A stretch of 64,000 nucleotides of DNA, from positions 1 through 64,000 of the forward strand of contig JAWLCT010000005.1 of the NCBI GenBank assembly GCA_041687015.1. The letters are read 5' to 3'. Of the stretch, positions 16,732 to 26,748 are shown piece after piece; the first letter of the stretch is position 1; each line of letters opens with the position of its first letter. Below the pieces are notes generated by a model. It saw only the letters and a list, made by a program, of their open reading frames with translations. It was not told the origin of the DNA and did not search any database. This DNA is from JALOAT01 sp041687015. GTDB taxonomy: Bacteria; Pseudomonadota; Gammaproteobacteria; Thiohalomonadales; Thiohalomonadaceae. The position numbers and the translations under genes were made by a program.

Positions 16732-18108
16732 TCAGAGACCGACGCGCGCCTGCATCGCTGCGTATTCGTCCTCGAAGAAGAATTTTTCTTCGCCGAAAGC
16801 GGGCCGCAGTTGATCGAACCAGGTGGCCCCGGGATCGAAGCGCGCGAAGAACGGTTGTTGCACCCAGTCGGGGTTGCGGCCCTGCAGGAAACGCAGTGCG
16901 AAAACCCGCTCGCCGGCCACCTCGGTGATGCCCTGAATTTCCACCTTGCCGGGCCCGGCGCTCATGGACGGACCGCGCGCGGTGCGGGCGAGTCCCGACA
17001 CTTTGCGCATCGCGTCGCGATAGATTTCCACTGCGCGGGCAAGAGGCACTTCGAAGTAGTGCTGTGCACCGGTGTCGCGTTCCACGAACATGTAGTAGGG
17101 CACCAGACCCAACTGCACCTGGGTGCGCCACAGCCGTGCCCACACCTCGGCGCTGTCGTTGATGTGTGCGATGAGCGGTGACTGGGTGCGGATGACCACG
17201 CCCGTATCACGCACACGGCGCAACGCCTCGCGCGCCACCGGGGTTTCCAGCTCGCGCCAGTGGTTGTAGTGGGCCATCACGGCCACGTGCTTGCCGCCCT
17301 TCACCAGGCGTTCGAACAAGCCCAGCAATTCGTCCGCATCGGGGTCGCTGACGAAGCGTCGCGGCCAGAACGACAGCGCCTTGGTACCGATACGCAGGTT
17401 CTGCACGTGCTCGAAGCGCGGCTCCAGCAGGGGCCGCAGGTAATCGGACAGGGTGCGTGCCTTCATCACCAGCGGGTCGCCGCCGGTGACCAGCAGGTCG
17501 GTCACTTCGCGATGGCGTACCAGGTATTCATGCAGCCGATCAGCCTCATGGGAGGCGAAGCGCAGGGCCTTGTCACCGACGAACTGCGCCCAGCGGAAGC
17601 AAAACGTGCAATAGGAATGACAGGTCTGGCCCTGACTGGGGAAGAACAGCACCGTTTCACGATACTTGTGCTGCATGCCGGGCAGGGGCTCGTTATCCAG
17701 CCACGGTACGTTTAGGGACTGCTGCCCGGCCGGATGAGGATTCAGATCGGTGCGCAGCGCGCGGGCCAGCTCCGAGACAGCCTCGGCATCACCGCCGCGC
17801 TTAAGCAAGGCGGCCATGCGTTCATAGGCGTCGTCCGTGAGCATGCCGCGCTGGGGGAAGGTGAGCTGGAAGATCGGATCTTCCGGCACCCGTGACCAGT
17901 CGATGAGCTCTTCGACCACGTAGCGGTTCACGCGGAAAGGCATTACCTGGGCCACTACGCGCATGTCGAAGCGCAGTTCCTCGGGCAACTGGGCCAGCTG
18001 CGGGATCTGCTCCAGCGTACGTGCCGTGTAGACGCGGAAAGCGCCTTCATCGCCTGGATGGAGCGCCTGTTGCCGGGGCGCGCTGCTGTAAGTCATGACA
18101 CGGGCCAT
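16732..18108 (-). CDS. KamA-family radical SAM aminomutase-like protein
   Basis: 458 residues. The radical SAM cluster motif is C163-x3-C167-x2-C170 (CHSYCTFCFRW). The KamA fold markers TGGDPLVMKARTL, RIGTKALSFWPRRF and TQSPLIAHINDS follow, and K388 in SAGPGK aligns with the PLP lysine of lysine 2,3-aminomutase. By eye the two aspartates that hold the lysine side chain in the clostridial enzyme are not both kept: the positions fall on E343 and S381, so the substrate may not be lysine. ATG 18108 is preferred over 18123 because GGAG precedes it. It follows a small Cys protein by 4 bases and lies upstream of the sucrose genes. Confidence 0.85.
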   Translation of the reverse strand: MARVMTYSSAPRQQALHPGDEGAFRVYTARTLEQIPQLAQLPEELRFDMRVVAQVMPFRVNRYVVEELIDWSRVPEDPIFQLTFPQRGMLTDDAYERMAALLKRGGDAEAVSELARALRTDLNPHPAGQQSLNVPWLDNEPLPGMQHKYRETVLFFPSQGQTCHSYCTFCFRWAQFVGDKALRFASHEADRLHEYLVRHREVTDLLVTGGDPLVMKARTLSDYLRPLLEPRFEHVQNLRIGTKALSFWPRRFVSDPDADELLGLFERLVKGGKHVAVMAHYNHWRELETPVAREALRRVRDTGVVIRTQSPLIAHINDSAEVWARLWRTQVQLGLVPYYMFVERDTGAQHYFEVPLARAVEIYRDAMRKVSGLARTARGPSMSAGPGKVEIQGITEVAGERVFALRFLQGRNPDWVQQPFFARFDPGATWFDQLRPAFGEEKFFFEDEYAAMQARVGL

Positions 18109-18112
18109 GGCT

Positions 18113-18346
18113 TCACTCTCCATCGGCGGCGGCGGGCATCACGCCTTCCAGGAAGGCAGACAAGGTCACGGTGGGCACTTTCTGGGCATCGACCCGGTCG
18201 GCGAGTTCACAGTCCTCACAGACGCGGGGGCGTGCATTGACACCACCGGGGGTTTTGCCCACCGGACGGCAGCGCAGGGTGCGGCAGGCCTCGGTGAGCA
18301 TGTACGCCTTTTGTGGTGTGCAGAAAAACATCTTTGAAGCGGGCAT
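18113..18346 (-). CDS. Small four-cysteine protein upstream of the KamA-like gene
   Basis: 77 residues with a strong ribosome site AGGAGGACCC before ATG 18346. It has paired cysteine motifs (TEACRTLRCRP and RVCEDCELAD), suggesting a zinc-ribbon-like or redox-active fold. The stop is 4 bases before the KamA-like start, so the two genes are almost certainly cotranscribed and may be partners. I do not recognise the family. Confidence 0.7.
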   Translation of the reverse strand: MPASKMFFCTPQKAYMLTEACRTLRCRPVGKTPGGVNARPRVCEDCELADRVDAQKVPTVTLSAFLEGVMPAAADGE

Positions 18347-18505
18347 GGGTCCTCCTTCTGGTTCACAAGCCGAAAAACGGCCTGCAGGGCGGGGGGATGC
18401 CCCGCGCGCGAAATCGGCACACCCGTGCCGTTTCGCTGTGACTGCGCGTTCCTGGCGCGCGTGTGCGTCGGCAGCGCCGACGCTTTGGGGGTGATGAATC
18501 CGGCT

Positions 18506-19033
18506 TCAGGGCTCGGACAAGGGGTGCATGGCGGCCTTTTCGTCCTTCACCCGCATGGCGGTGAGCAGCAGGCCAAGGCCGTTTTCCAAATCGCGGACCG
18601 TTTGATCGGGCAGCTGTTGCAAGGCATCGGTCAGGGCGCCTTGCGCCGGCCGCGGCGCCTCGGCAAGCAGAGCGACCCCTTGGGGGGTCAGAAAAAGGCG
18701 TACCACGCGCTGGTCGGGGCCGCTGCGGTCGCGGCGCACCAGTGCCTTTTTCTCCAGCTTGTCCAGCATGTTGCTTGCGGTGGACTGGTGCACCGACAGC
18801 GCCTTGGAAAGGCGCGACACCGGCATGCCCGGCTCAGCGAACAGCTCCCACATGGCCCAAAGCTGTGCAGCGCTCACGCCGCACTGTTTCTCCACCCAGC
18901 GCGAATGCTCCTGGATGGAGCGGAAGATAACCCGCAGGTGCTGTACCACGGCGCGCAGGACCTGGTCCCGCCCCTGCAGCGGATCGGCGGGCCCCTGCGG
19001 CGCAGCGTCGGGCTTGACGGACTCCGGCACCAT
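18506..19033 (-). CDS. MarR-family transcriptional regulator
   Basis: 175 residues. The winged-helix core includes SAAQLWAMWELFAEPGMPVSRLSKALSVHQSTASNMLDKLEKKALVRR, then the wing DRSGPDQRVVRLFLTPQGVALL, all typical of MarR. Such dimers repress nearby genes until a small ligand binds. The upstream region carries a TTGTACAA palindrome at 19076-19083 that could be its operator. It lies in line with the small Cys protein and the KamA-like gene and may control them; the ligand is unknown. Confidence 0.9.
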   Translation of the reverse strand: MVPESVKPDAAPQGPADPLQGRDQVLRAVVQHLRVIFRSIQEHSRWVEKQCGVSAAQLWAMWELFAEPGMPVSRLSKALSVHQSTASNMLDKLEKKALVRRDRSGPDQRVVRLFLTPQGVALLAEAPRPAQGALTDALQQLPDQTVRDLENGLGLLLTAMRVKDEKAAMHPLSEP

Positions 19034-19075
19034 TCATCGTTCCCCGGTGATCACCCGTGGTCGGGCAAAACAGTT

Positions 19076-19083
19076 TTGTACAA
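19076..19083 (-). promoter_or_regulatory. TTGTACAA palindrome upstream of marR-like gene
   Basis: A perfect 8-base palindrome about 45 bases before the MarR start, in an AT-rich stretch that contrasts with the GC-rich surroundings. MarR operators are often of this TTGxx/xxCAA form, but this is only a candidate. Confidence 0.35.
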
Positions 19084-19189
19084 TAACATTTTGGCCCATA
19101 ACTATCAAATGAACAGGCCGGCCGGCTGCAGTTATCAGTTTGAAATCCGGATGTTTTTCTGTCGACGGGTGGAGAGGCGGGAAGGCCGC

Positions 19190-20479
19190 TCAGAATGCGT
19201 CGTTCGCGTGCGGGTGTTCGTGGAGCCGGGACATCAGCTGCCGCTTGCCGGTGACGCCCGTTTTCTCGTAGATGCGGTGCATGTAGGTTTTCACGGAGGA
19301 TTCCGAGATCCCGAGCTGCCGGGCTATGTCCTTGTAGGTGCGGCGTTCCAGCACGCCCTCCAGCACCAGCCGTTCCTGATCGGACAGCCGGGACAGCAGG
19401 GCAGGGGGCAGTATCCCGGCGTCCTGCCCAGGCGGGACGGCCGTCGATGTGGCGCGCCTGCGATCCATGAGGAACAGCACCAGCACCGAGACGTTGAGCG
19501 CGATGGAGCCCACCAGTCCCACCTCGTCGCCGGCTTCACCGACTGCCATGGCGAGAACGCGTCCGGCCACGATGCCGGTGCAGAGCACCCCGGTGCCGTA
19601 GCCGTAGGCGCGCAACACATTCGGAAAGGACAGCACATGGCCCAGCAGGAACAGGTCGATGGTGCCCGCCGCGAGCATCATCGCATACATGCTCGGAGTC
19701 ACCAGACGGGTGCCCGCGCCGTAGATGAGCAGGACGAAGGCCGCCATGGCCCACACCACACCTACGATCAGGGCGATATCACTTTGCCCTCGGACCACCA
19801 GCAGCGTCGCCAGGCTCGCGCCCGTCATGTAGAACAACAATTCACTTCCCGGCCACAGGGCCGCGTTCGCGTAGGCCGGATAGAGGAAGCCGTACATCAG
19901 GCCGCTGACCAGCTGGAAGACAAACACGAACGCCAGATAAGAGAACAGGCCGCGTGTTTCGCCGCGCAAAGCCTGGCGGGGTGCGGTGGCGAACAGAAGC
20001 GGTAGCAGGGCCAGAGCGGCGACGGCGAAACCCGCGGCGTCGTCGGGCACTCGCGCGATGGGCAGTAGCAGGGTGTTGCCCACGACCAGACCCGTCAAGG
20101 CCGCAAGCACGGGAGAAGAAGCGCTTTTCAGGGCCACACCGGCACGCAGCGAAACCGGTGCGGCGCTGAGACCCATCAGCACGAGCAGGGCTTCGGGGAA
20201 GGCGGGCAGGAGCGGAAACAACCCGGTGAGGACCATGGTCAGCAGCACGCCCACGCGGCCGACCACATCGAAGCGCCCCGCGCCGCAAAAGCGGCCGAGG
20301 GCAAACAGCAGACCGGTGTGGGGGAGCAGGAACCAAAACAGATCGGCCCTGTCGTTCAGCAGGCTCCCGGACATGGGAAACGCCGTCAGCCACAACACGT
20401 AGCCGGCGAACGCCCAGGCGGGAAACAGGCCCCCAAGTCTCGCTGCCACGGGTCGGAAGTCCATGAGAGGCGAAGGCAC
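19190..20479 (-). CDS. Membrane-anchored LuxR-family transcriptional regulator
   Basis: 429 residues. Residues about 15-350 hold some twelve hydrophobic helices with short loops (for example LVGSIALNVSVLVLFLMD at the end). Residues about 368-425 form a LuxR/NarL HTH domain: LSDQERLVLEGVLERRTYKDIARQLG and SESSVKTYMHRIYEKTGV. There is no receiver domain. The build is that of one-component regulators with an integral-membrane sensor. The start is GTG 20479, with an in-frame ATG at 20464 as alternative. It lies 156 bases upstream of the MarR gene on the same strand. What it senses is unknown. Confidence 0.85.
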   Translation of the reverse strand: MPSPLMDFRPVAARLGGLFPAWAFAGYVLWLTAFPMSGSLLNDRADLFWFLLPHTGLLFALGRFCGAGRFDVVGRVGVLLTMVLTGLFPLLPAFPEALLVLMGLSAAPVSLRAGVALKSASSPVLAALTGLVVGNTLLLPIARVPDDAAGFAVAALALLPLLFATAPRQALRGETRGLFSYLAFVFVFQLVSGLMYGFLYPAYANAALWPGSELLFYMTGASLATLLVVRGQSDIALIVGVVWAMAAFVLLIYGAGTRLVTPSMYAMMLAAGTIDLFLLGHVLSFPNVLRAYGYGTGVLCTGIVAGRVLAMAVGEAGDEVGLVGSIALNVSVLVLFLMDRRRATSTAVPPGQDAGILPPALLSRLSDQERLVLEGVLERRTYKDIARQLGISESSVKTYMHRIYEKTGVTGKRQLMSRLHEHPHANDAF

Positions 20480-20614
20480 GCCGGAAGTCTACAGAAGGCT
20501 GACAGAGATTCCAAAAAGACGACACAGGGACGACTTGGTCTTGCGGGCCAACAGGCGTCGGATAGGACTCAGGAGGGAACCCTCCCCCGTCGTTTGCCTC
20601 AAGAGGACAGCGTC

Positions 20615-22400
20615 ATGACTCCCGACCGTATTCGTCAGCTATTACCCGGATTCGTCGTTGCGCTAACGACGCTGCTGTTCGTCGGCTGCAGCAGTGGCGG
20701 CGGTGGAAGCAGCACCCCGCAGGCGACGGTGCAGGGAGCCGTGGTCGACGGCTATGTGCGTGGCGCCACCGTGACGCTCTATGGTACGGAAGGTTTCGCC
20801 GGCCCCGCCGCCCTGGCCACGGCGACCACCGACGCCAACGGCGATTTCGTCCTGACCCTGCCCGCGGCCGAGTTGCCCGACTACTTCGCCCTGCTCTCCA
20901 AGGGCGGCACCATCATCGACACCGGCNNNNNNNNNNNNNNNNNNNNNNNNNNNNNNNNNNNNNNNNNNNNNNNNNNNNNNNNNNNNNNNNNNNNNNNNNN
21001 NNNNNNNNNNNNNNNNNNNNNNNNNNACCGGGCGCATCCAGGGCCCCAGCGTGGTGCTCAGCCTCGAGTACCCGGACGGCAGTGGTGTGGTTCGTGTGGC
21101 CGGCACCGTTGGGCTGCTCGGCAGTCTCTCCGGCACCTATGTGGACTTCGACGACGGCCTTCCCGATCACCAAAAGCTTTCATCTGGCGTTTTCGTGGCC
21201 TCGCTCGTACCGGCGAGCGGCATAGACAGTGAGGGTCTGAAGACAGTCACCGAGGCGCTCTACGCCGGCGAGCGCAATCTGCTGTTCCGCGACATCTACG
21301 GTGACCGTGACCTGGGCTGGGGCGCGATGGGCGCGGTGAGCCTCGATGCCGACGCGGGAACAATCACCGCACCCGAATTTGATGTCACGCTGAATGCAGC
21401 CGCCTCCGTGAGCGATACGCTCAGCTTCGCGGAGGGGAAGCTGGTCACCCTTGACGACGGCACTCCCGCCGGCCTGGCAGTGATGCGTTTCACCGATTCC
21501 GGCGGCGATTACGCCTATGTGGTGCAGGCGCTGGGCAACCGGCGTGGCGTTTACGTGGCGGGCGCTACCGTTGGAGGCGCCTATGCCATCGGCGAGTCCT
21601 ACCTGGCCCGCAGTGATGCCCTGGGTGTGGACCTTCTCACGGCCAACGAAGGGGAATCCATGCAATTGGCGGTGAGCAATGTCAATGTGCATATGCTCGG
21701 TGTCGCCCGGAATCCGGCGGAGTTCGTGGATACCGGTGTCACCTTCACCGTGCCCTCGCTGAGTTTGGGCTCAGGGGCCGACGGCGATGCCGCGACTGTT
21801 GGCGTTCAGGTGGTGAGCGGCAGCATGCTGGGTCTGAAATCCAGTGCCGGTGGAAGTAATGCCAACGCTATCGATGACGATGAAGACTTCCTCGCCATTG
21901 CTGAACTGCACCCCACCGGCGCCCTGCAGGGAGACATCATGGACGGTGGTAATTTCGCAGGGCTGGGTCCCGTGATCGACGCCGCCGACTGGCCCGTGCC
22001 GCTGGTGGGCTTCGCGGCCCCCGCCAGCGCCGATCCCTCGTTGGTCGATTCGGGCGAGGCACAGCTCGACTTCATCGCCCGTCCGCTTTACACCATCGAC
22101 CCGGACAGTAGCGCGCTGATCAGCTTGGTAGACTACAAGCTCGCCATCATCAGCGGGACCCTTCGCTCCCAGGATGACAGCGCCACGTTGAGCTACCGGG
22201 ACAACGAAGGTGAAACCGGCACCCTGGCGCTCACTGTGGAGAACCGCGGCGGCGTGTACCACCTCCATGGCCCCATGGGCGACGAGTACATCGACATCCT
22301 CTGGGGCGCCGGCGGCACCCGTGCGGTGTTCGTGTCCTCCACCCAGGCGGATGGTAACGGCACGATCTATGAGATCGGTGAGGCCTTCCTGAGCTATTGA
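20615..22400 (+). CDS. Large secreted lipoprotein, unknown function, interrupted by a gap
   Basis: ATG 20615 starts a lipoprotein signal with lipobox LFVGC (C25) followed by a SSGGGGSS linker. Residues about 36-100 look like a carboxypeptidase-regulatory or Ig-like beta domain (VVDGYVRGATVTLYG, ATTDANGDFVLTLP). The frame enters the gap at 20927 and resumes in another phase at 21027, which is allowed because the gap length is unknown. The rest is beta-rich with repeated glycine/aspartate turns and ends GTIYEIGEAFLSY. No catalytic motif is recognised. It is probably on the outer membrane or cell surface. Confidence 0.75.
20927..21026. other. Assembly gap (100 N)
   Basis: Placeholder inside the lipoprotein gene 20615-22400; the reading phase differs on the two sides, so the true length is not 100. 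Confidence 0.95.
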
Positions 22401-22476
22401 TCTGCAGGGGATCGGCCATCGCGGCCGGTCCCGCTTTCCCGATGTAAGCGGGGCCGCGCCCGGCCACACTCAAGGG

Positions 22477-23049
22477 GTGGAATCCCAGCGAAAACCCGAA
22501 CACCTGATCCTCTGGCGCAGAAAGGACGTGCCGGGACACGACGCCTGCGGGCTGTGGGTTTCGAGCGGCGGCTGGCGTCTGCAGGGCACGGCCGTGTTCA
22601 TGCAGGGGAACGAACCGTGCTGGCTCGATTACTCGGTGGAAGGCGGAACCCCTTGGCGCACCTGTTGCGCGCGGGTGACGGGTTTCGTGGGGACCCGGCC
22701 TCTGGCGCTGGACATCACGGTCATCGAGGGGCGATGGCGGCTCAACGGCGTTGAACAGCCGGAAGCCCAAGGCTGCACGGATGTGGATCTCGATTTTACC
22801 CCCGCCACCAACCTGATCCCGTTGCGGCGTCTCCACCTGGCCATCGGCGCCGAGGCGGACGCCCCGGCCGCCTGGCTGGACCTTTCCCGCGCGCGGCTCC
22901 AGCGTCTGGAGCAGCATTATCGCCGCGTTGGCGCCGACACCTACGATTACCGCGCGCCTGCTGCGGGTTACGCGGCGGTACTGCGGGTTTCCGTCGAGGG
23001 CTTCGTGGTGCACTATCCCGGATTATGGGAGCTGGAGGCGCTGCACTGA
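22477..23049 (+). CDS. Putative glycolipid-binding (DUF1089-like) protein
   Basis: 190 residues from GTG 22477. The segment CTDVDLDFTPATNLIPLRRL is a strong signature of the DUF1089 putative glycolipid-binding family, and the N-terminal ILWRRKD...GLWVSSGGWRLQGTAVF and DYSVEGGTPWRTCCARVTG fit the same family. The protein lacks a signal peptide, so it is cytoplasmic. Function is not established. Its stop codon overlaps the next start (TGATG). Confidence 0.8.
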   Translation: MESQRKPEHLILWRRKDVPGHDACGLWVSSGGWRLQGTAVFMQGNEPCWLDYSVEGGTPWRTCCARVTGFVGTRPLALDITVIEGRWRLNGVEQPEAQGCTDVDLDFTPATNLIPLRRLHLAIGAEADAPAAWLDLSRARLQRLEQHYRRVGADTYDYRAPAAGYAAVLRVSVEGFVVHYPGLWELEALH

Positions 23050-23573
23050 TGTCCGGACGGCGATGCGCGGTGAGCAGCGCACTGATTCTGATGCTGTTGC
23101 AGGGCTGCGCCGCTGAGCCGGCACCGGCAGGCGACACGGTCGCGCCCGTGCTCGTCGATCCTGCGTATGCCCCCACGGCGACGGGCGAGCAGGGCTGGGG
23201 GTATGTGCAGGTTGCGCAGGCGGACCTGGACGGTGACGGGCAGGACGAACGGGTGGTGCTGCGGGCGCAGGCGGAACGGGTGCGTGGGCGGCTCGCCTGG
23301 GATGACGGTCAGCCCTGGCAGGTATACGTGGAGGAGACCGACGGCGTCCGTACTGACGTGTACGCACGCCGCCTGCAGCTGGGCACACTCACCCTGCGCC
23401 TGAGCCGTGGGGAAGCGGAGCAACCGTCGCGCCTGGTGCTGCTTGAACATCTGCCCGACAGCCTCAGCATCTACGAAGTGGCCTATCGTGGGCCGGGGCG
23501 CCTGCAGGTCTCCGAGCGCTTCGCCCGCACGCTGGATCCGCGCGGCGATCTGGCCAGCCCGGATTTTCCCTGA
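23049..23573 (+). CDS. Small lipoprotein with a DxDGDG motif
   Basis: 174 residues. ATG 23049 overlaps the upstream stop. The signal ends in LLQGCAAE, a plausible lipobox. At about residue 58 lies QADLDGDGQDERVVLRAQ, a calcium-binding-like loop of the FG-GAP/VCBS type. The rest is a predicted beta-rich domain with no known match. It may be cotranscribed with the glycolipid-binding gene and the ABC genes 92 bases downstream. Confidence 0.75.
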   Translation: MSGRRCAVSSALILMLLQGCAAEPAPAGDTVAPVLVDPAYAPTATGEQGWGYVQVAQADLDGDGQDERVVLRAQAERVRGRLAWDDGQPWQVYVEETDGVRTDVYARRLQLGTLTLRLSRGEAEQPSRLVLLEHLPDSLSIYEVAYRGPGRLQVSERFARTLDPRGDLASPDFP

Positions 23574-23665
23574 GCGGCCGGATTTCCACACCATCAAGCA
23601 CGCACTCGCTGGCATCGGCCGCCCGCGGCCTTTAGGATTCGCCCATCGCATGCGACGAGACTTAC

Positions 23666-24375
<710 letters not shown>

Positions 24376-24379
<4 letters not shown>

Positions 24380-26745
24380 GGCCGCGCGCCCTCACGCGCA
24401 AGCTGCTGCGCGACCTTTGGAACCTGCGCGGCCAGGCCCTGGCGATCGCCATGGTGATCGCCGGCGGTGTAGCCACCTGGGTCATTTCCTACAGTGCCAT
24501 CGATTCCCTGGTGCTCACCCAGGACGCCTTCTACCGCGAGTCCCGCTTCGCCGAAGTGTTCGCCACCCTCAAGCGTGCCCCCAAGCGCCTGGAGGAGCGC
24601 ATCGCCGACATCCCCGGGGTGGCCGAGGTGGAGACCCGCACCGTGGCCCTGGCCAATCTGGAGGTGGAGGGTTTCGCCGATCCCATCCGCGGGCTCATGG
24701 TTTCCATCCCGGACCAGGGCGAATCACGGCTCAATCGCCTGTTCCTGCGCAGCGGCCGCCTGCCCGCGCCGCGCGCGCCCGACGAGGTGGTGGTGAGCGA
24801 GCCCTTCGCCGAGGCGCACGGTTTCCGCGCCGGGGATACGCTGGATGCCATCATCAACGGTCGGCGCCGCACCCTGACCATGGTGGGGGTCGGCCTGTCG
24901 GCGGAATACGTCTACCAGATCGCCCCGGGCGATTTGTTTCCGGACTACGAGCGCTACGCCATTCTCTGGATGCGGGAGGAACCGCTGTCCGCGGCCCAGG
25001 GCACCCAGGACGCCTTCAACGACGTGGCCCTGACCCTGGAACAGGGCGTACAGCCACAGGAGGTCATCGATCGGCTCGACGACCTGCTGCGGCCCTACGG
25101 CAGTACCGGCGCCATCGCTCGCGCGGACCAGGCTTCTCACAAATACCTGGAACAGGAGATCGACGGCCTGCGCTCCAGCGCCGGCGTGGTGCCGGTGATC
25201 TTCCTGGCCGTGGCGGCCTTTTTGATCAACGTGGTGATCGCGCGGACCGTGGACCAGCAGCGCGACCAGGTGGCCGTGCTCAAGGCCTTCGGCTACGGCA
25301 ACCGCGCCATCGGTATGCATTACGCAGGATTGATCCTGCTCATCGTGGCGGTGGGTTCGCTGCCGGGCGTCTTGGCGGGGGCCTGGGCCGGCAGCGCCCT
25401 CGCCGAGCTGTACCGGGTGTTCTTCCGCTTTCCCTATCTGCACTACGTGCTGGCGCCCGAAGTGGTGATCACGGGCGTGGGCATCACCGCCGGTGCGGCC
25501 CTGCTGGGCGCCCTGCGCGCGGTGCGCAAGGCCAGCCGTCTGCCCCCCGCCGAGGCCATGCGTCCGGAGCCGCCCATGGTCTATCGCGCCTCGGTGGTGG
25601 AACGGGCCGGTCTGCAGCGCTGGTTCGATCAACCCACGCGCATGGTCATGCGCCATCTGGAGCGCAAGCCCGGCAAGGCGCTGCTGTCGGTGCTTGGCAT
25701 TGCCATGGCCGGGGCGATCCTGATGGTGGGCAACTTCCAGGAAGACGCCATCGACTTCATGCTCGACGTGCAGTTCGGTCTGGCCCAGCGCCAGGACCTC
25801 ACCGTCACCTTCGTGGAGCCCACCGGGCGCGAGGCGGTGTTGGAACTGGCCGGCATCCCCGGCGTGTTCCGTGCCGAGCCCTTCCGCTCCGTGCCGGTGC
25901 AATTGCGCGTCGGCCATCGCACCTACCGCACCGCCATCCAGGGCTTCGAAAACCGAGGCGATCTCTACCGCACCCTGGACGCGCGCCTGCGTCCGGTGGA
26001 GTTTCCACCCGAGGGCGTGTTGCTCACGGACTACCTGGGGGAGAGGTTGGGCGTGCAGCCGGGCGACTGGATCACCGTGGAGGTGCAGGAGGGCGCCCAG
26101 CCGGTGCGCGAAGTGCAGGTAGCCGGGCTGGTGTCCGAGTACGTCGGCCTGTCCGCCTACATGCACATCGACGCCCTCAACCGGCTCATGCAGGAAGGTC
26201 CGGTGGTTTCGGGGGCCTTCCTGGCCGTGGACCGGGCGCAGCAAACCCGCCTGTTCGCCGAGCTGCGCGAGCGGCCGCGCATCATCGGCACCAGCCAACG
26301 GGAGGTGGGCATCCAGAGCTTCGAGGAAACCATGGGCGAGACTCTCCTGGTGTTCGCCTTCGTGAACACCCTGCTGGCCGGCAGCATCGCCTTCGGCGTG
26401 GTCTACAACGCTGCGCGCATCACCCTGTCCGAGACCAGCCGCGAACTGGCCAGCCTGCGGGTGTTGGGCTTCACCCGCGGTGAGGTAGCCTACATCCTCA
26501 TCGGCGAACTGGCCGTGCTCACCCTGCTGGCCATTCCCGTGGGCTTCGTCATCGGTTATTGGTTCTGCGCCGTGATCGCGCAGGCCTTCGCCTCGGAGCT
26601 GTTCCGTATTCCGTTGATCGTCGAACCGAGCACCTACGGCTTTTCCGCGATGATCGTGCTGGCCGCGGCGGTGATCTCCGCGCTCCTGATGGGACGCAAG
26701 CTTTATCATCTGGACCTGGTTGCGGTCCTCAAAACCCGGGAGTAA
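24376..26745 (+). CDS. FtsX-family ABC transporter permease
   Basis: 789 residues from GTG 24376. An N-terminal helix (ALAIAMVIAGGVATWVISYSAI) is followed by a large periplasmic domain; the first FtsX domain is around residues 270-390 and the second around 660-785, ending with the cytoplasmic MGRKLYHLDLVAVLKTRE. This duplicated layout fits long FtsX permeases such as those next to LolD-like ATPases and HlyD adaptors. Substrates may be lipids, lipoproteins or amphipathic compounds. It is followed 3 bases later by the adaptor gene. Confidence 0.9.
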
Positions 26746-26748
26746 CGG

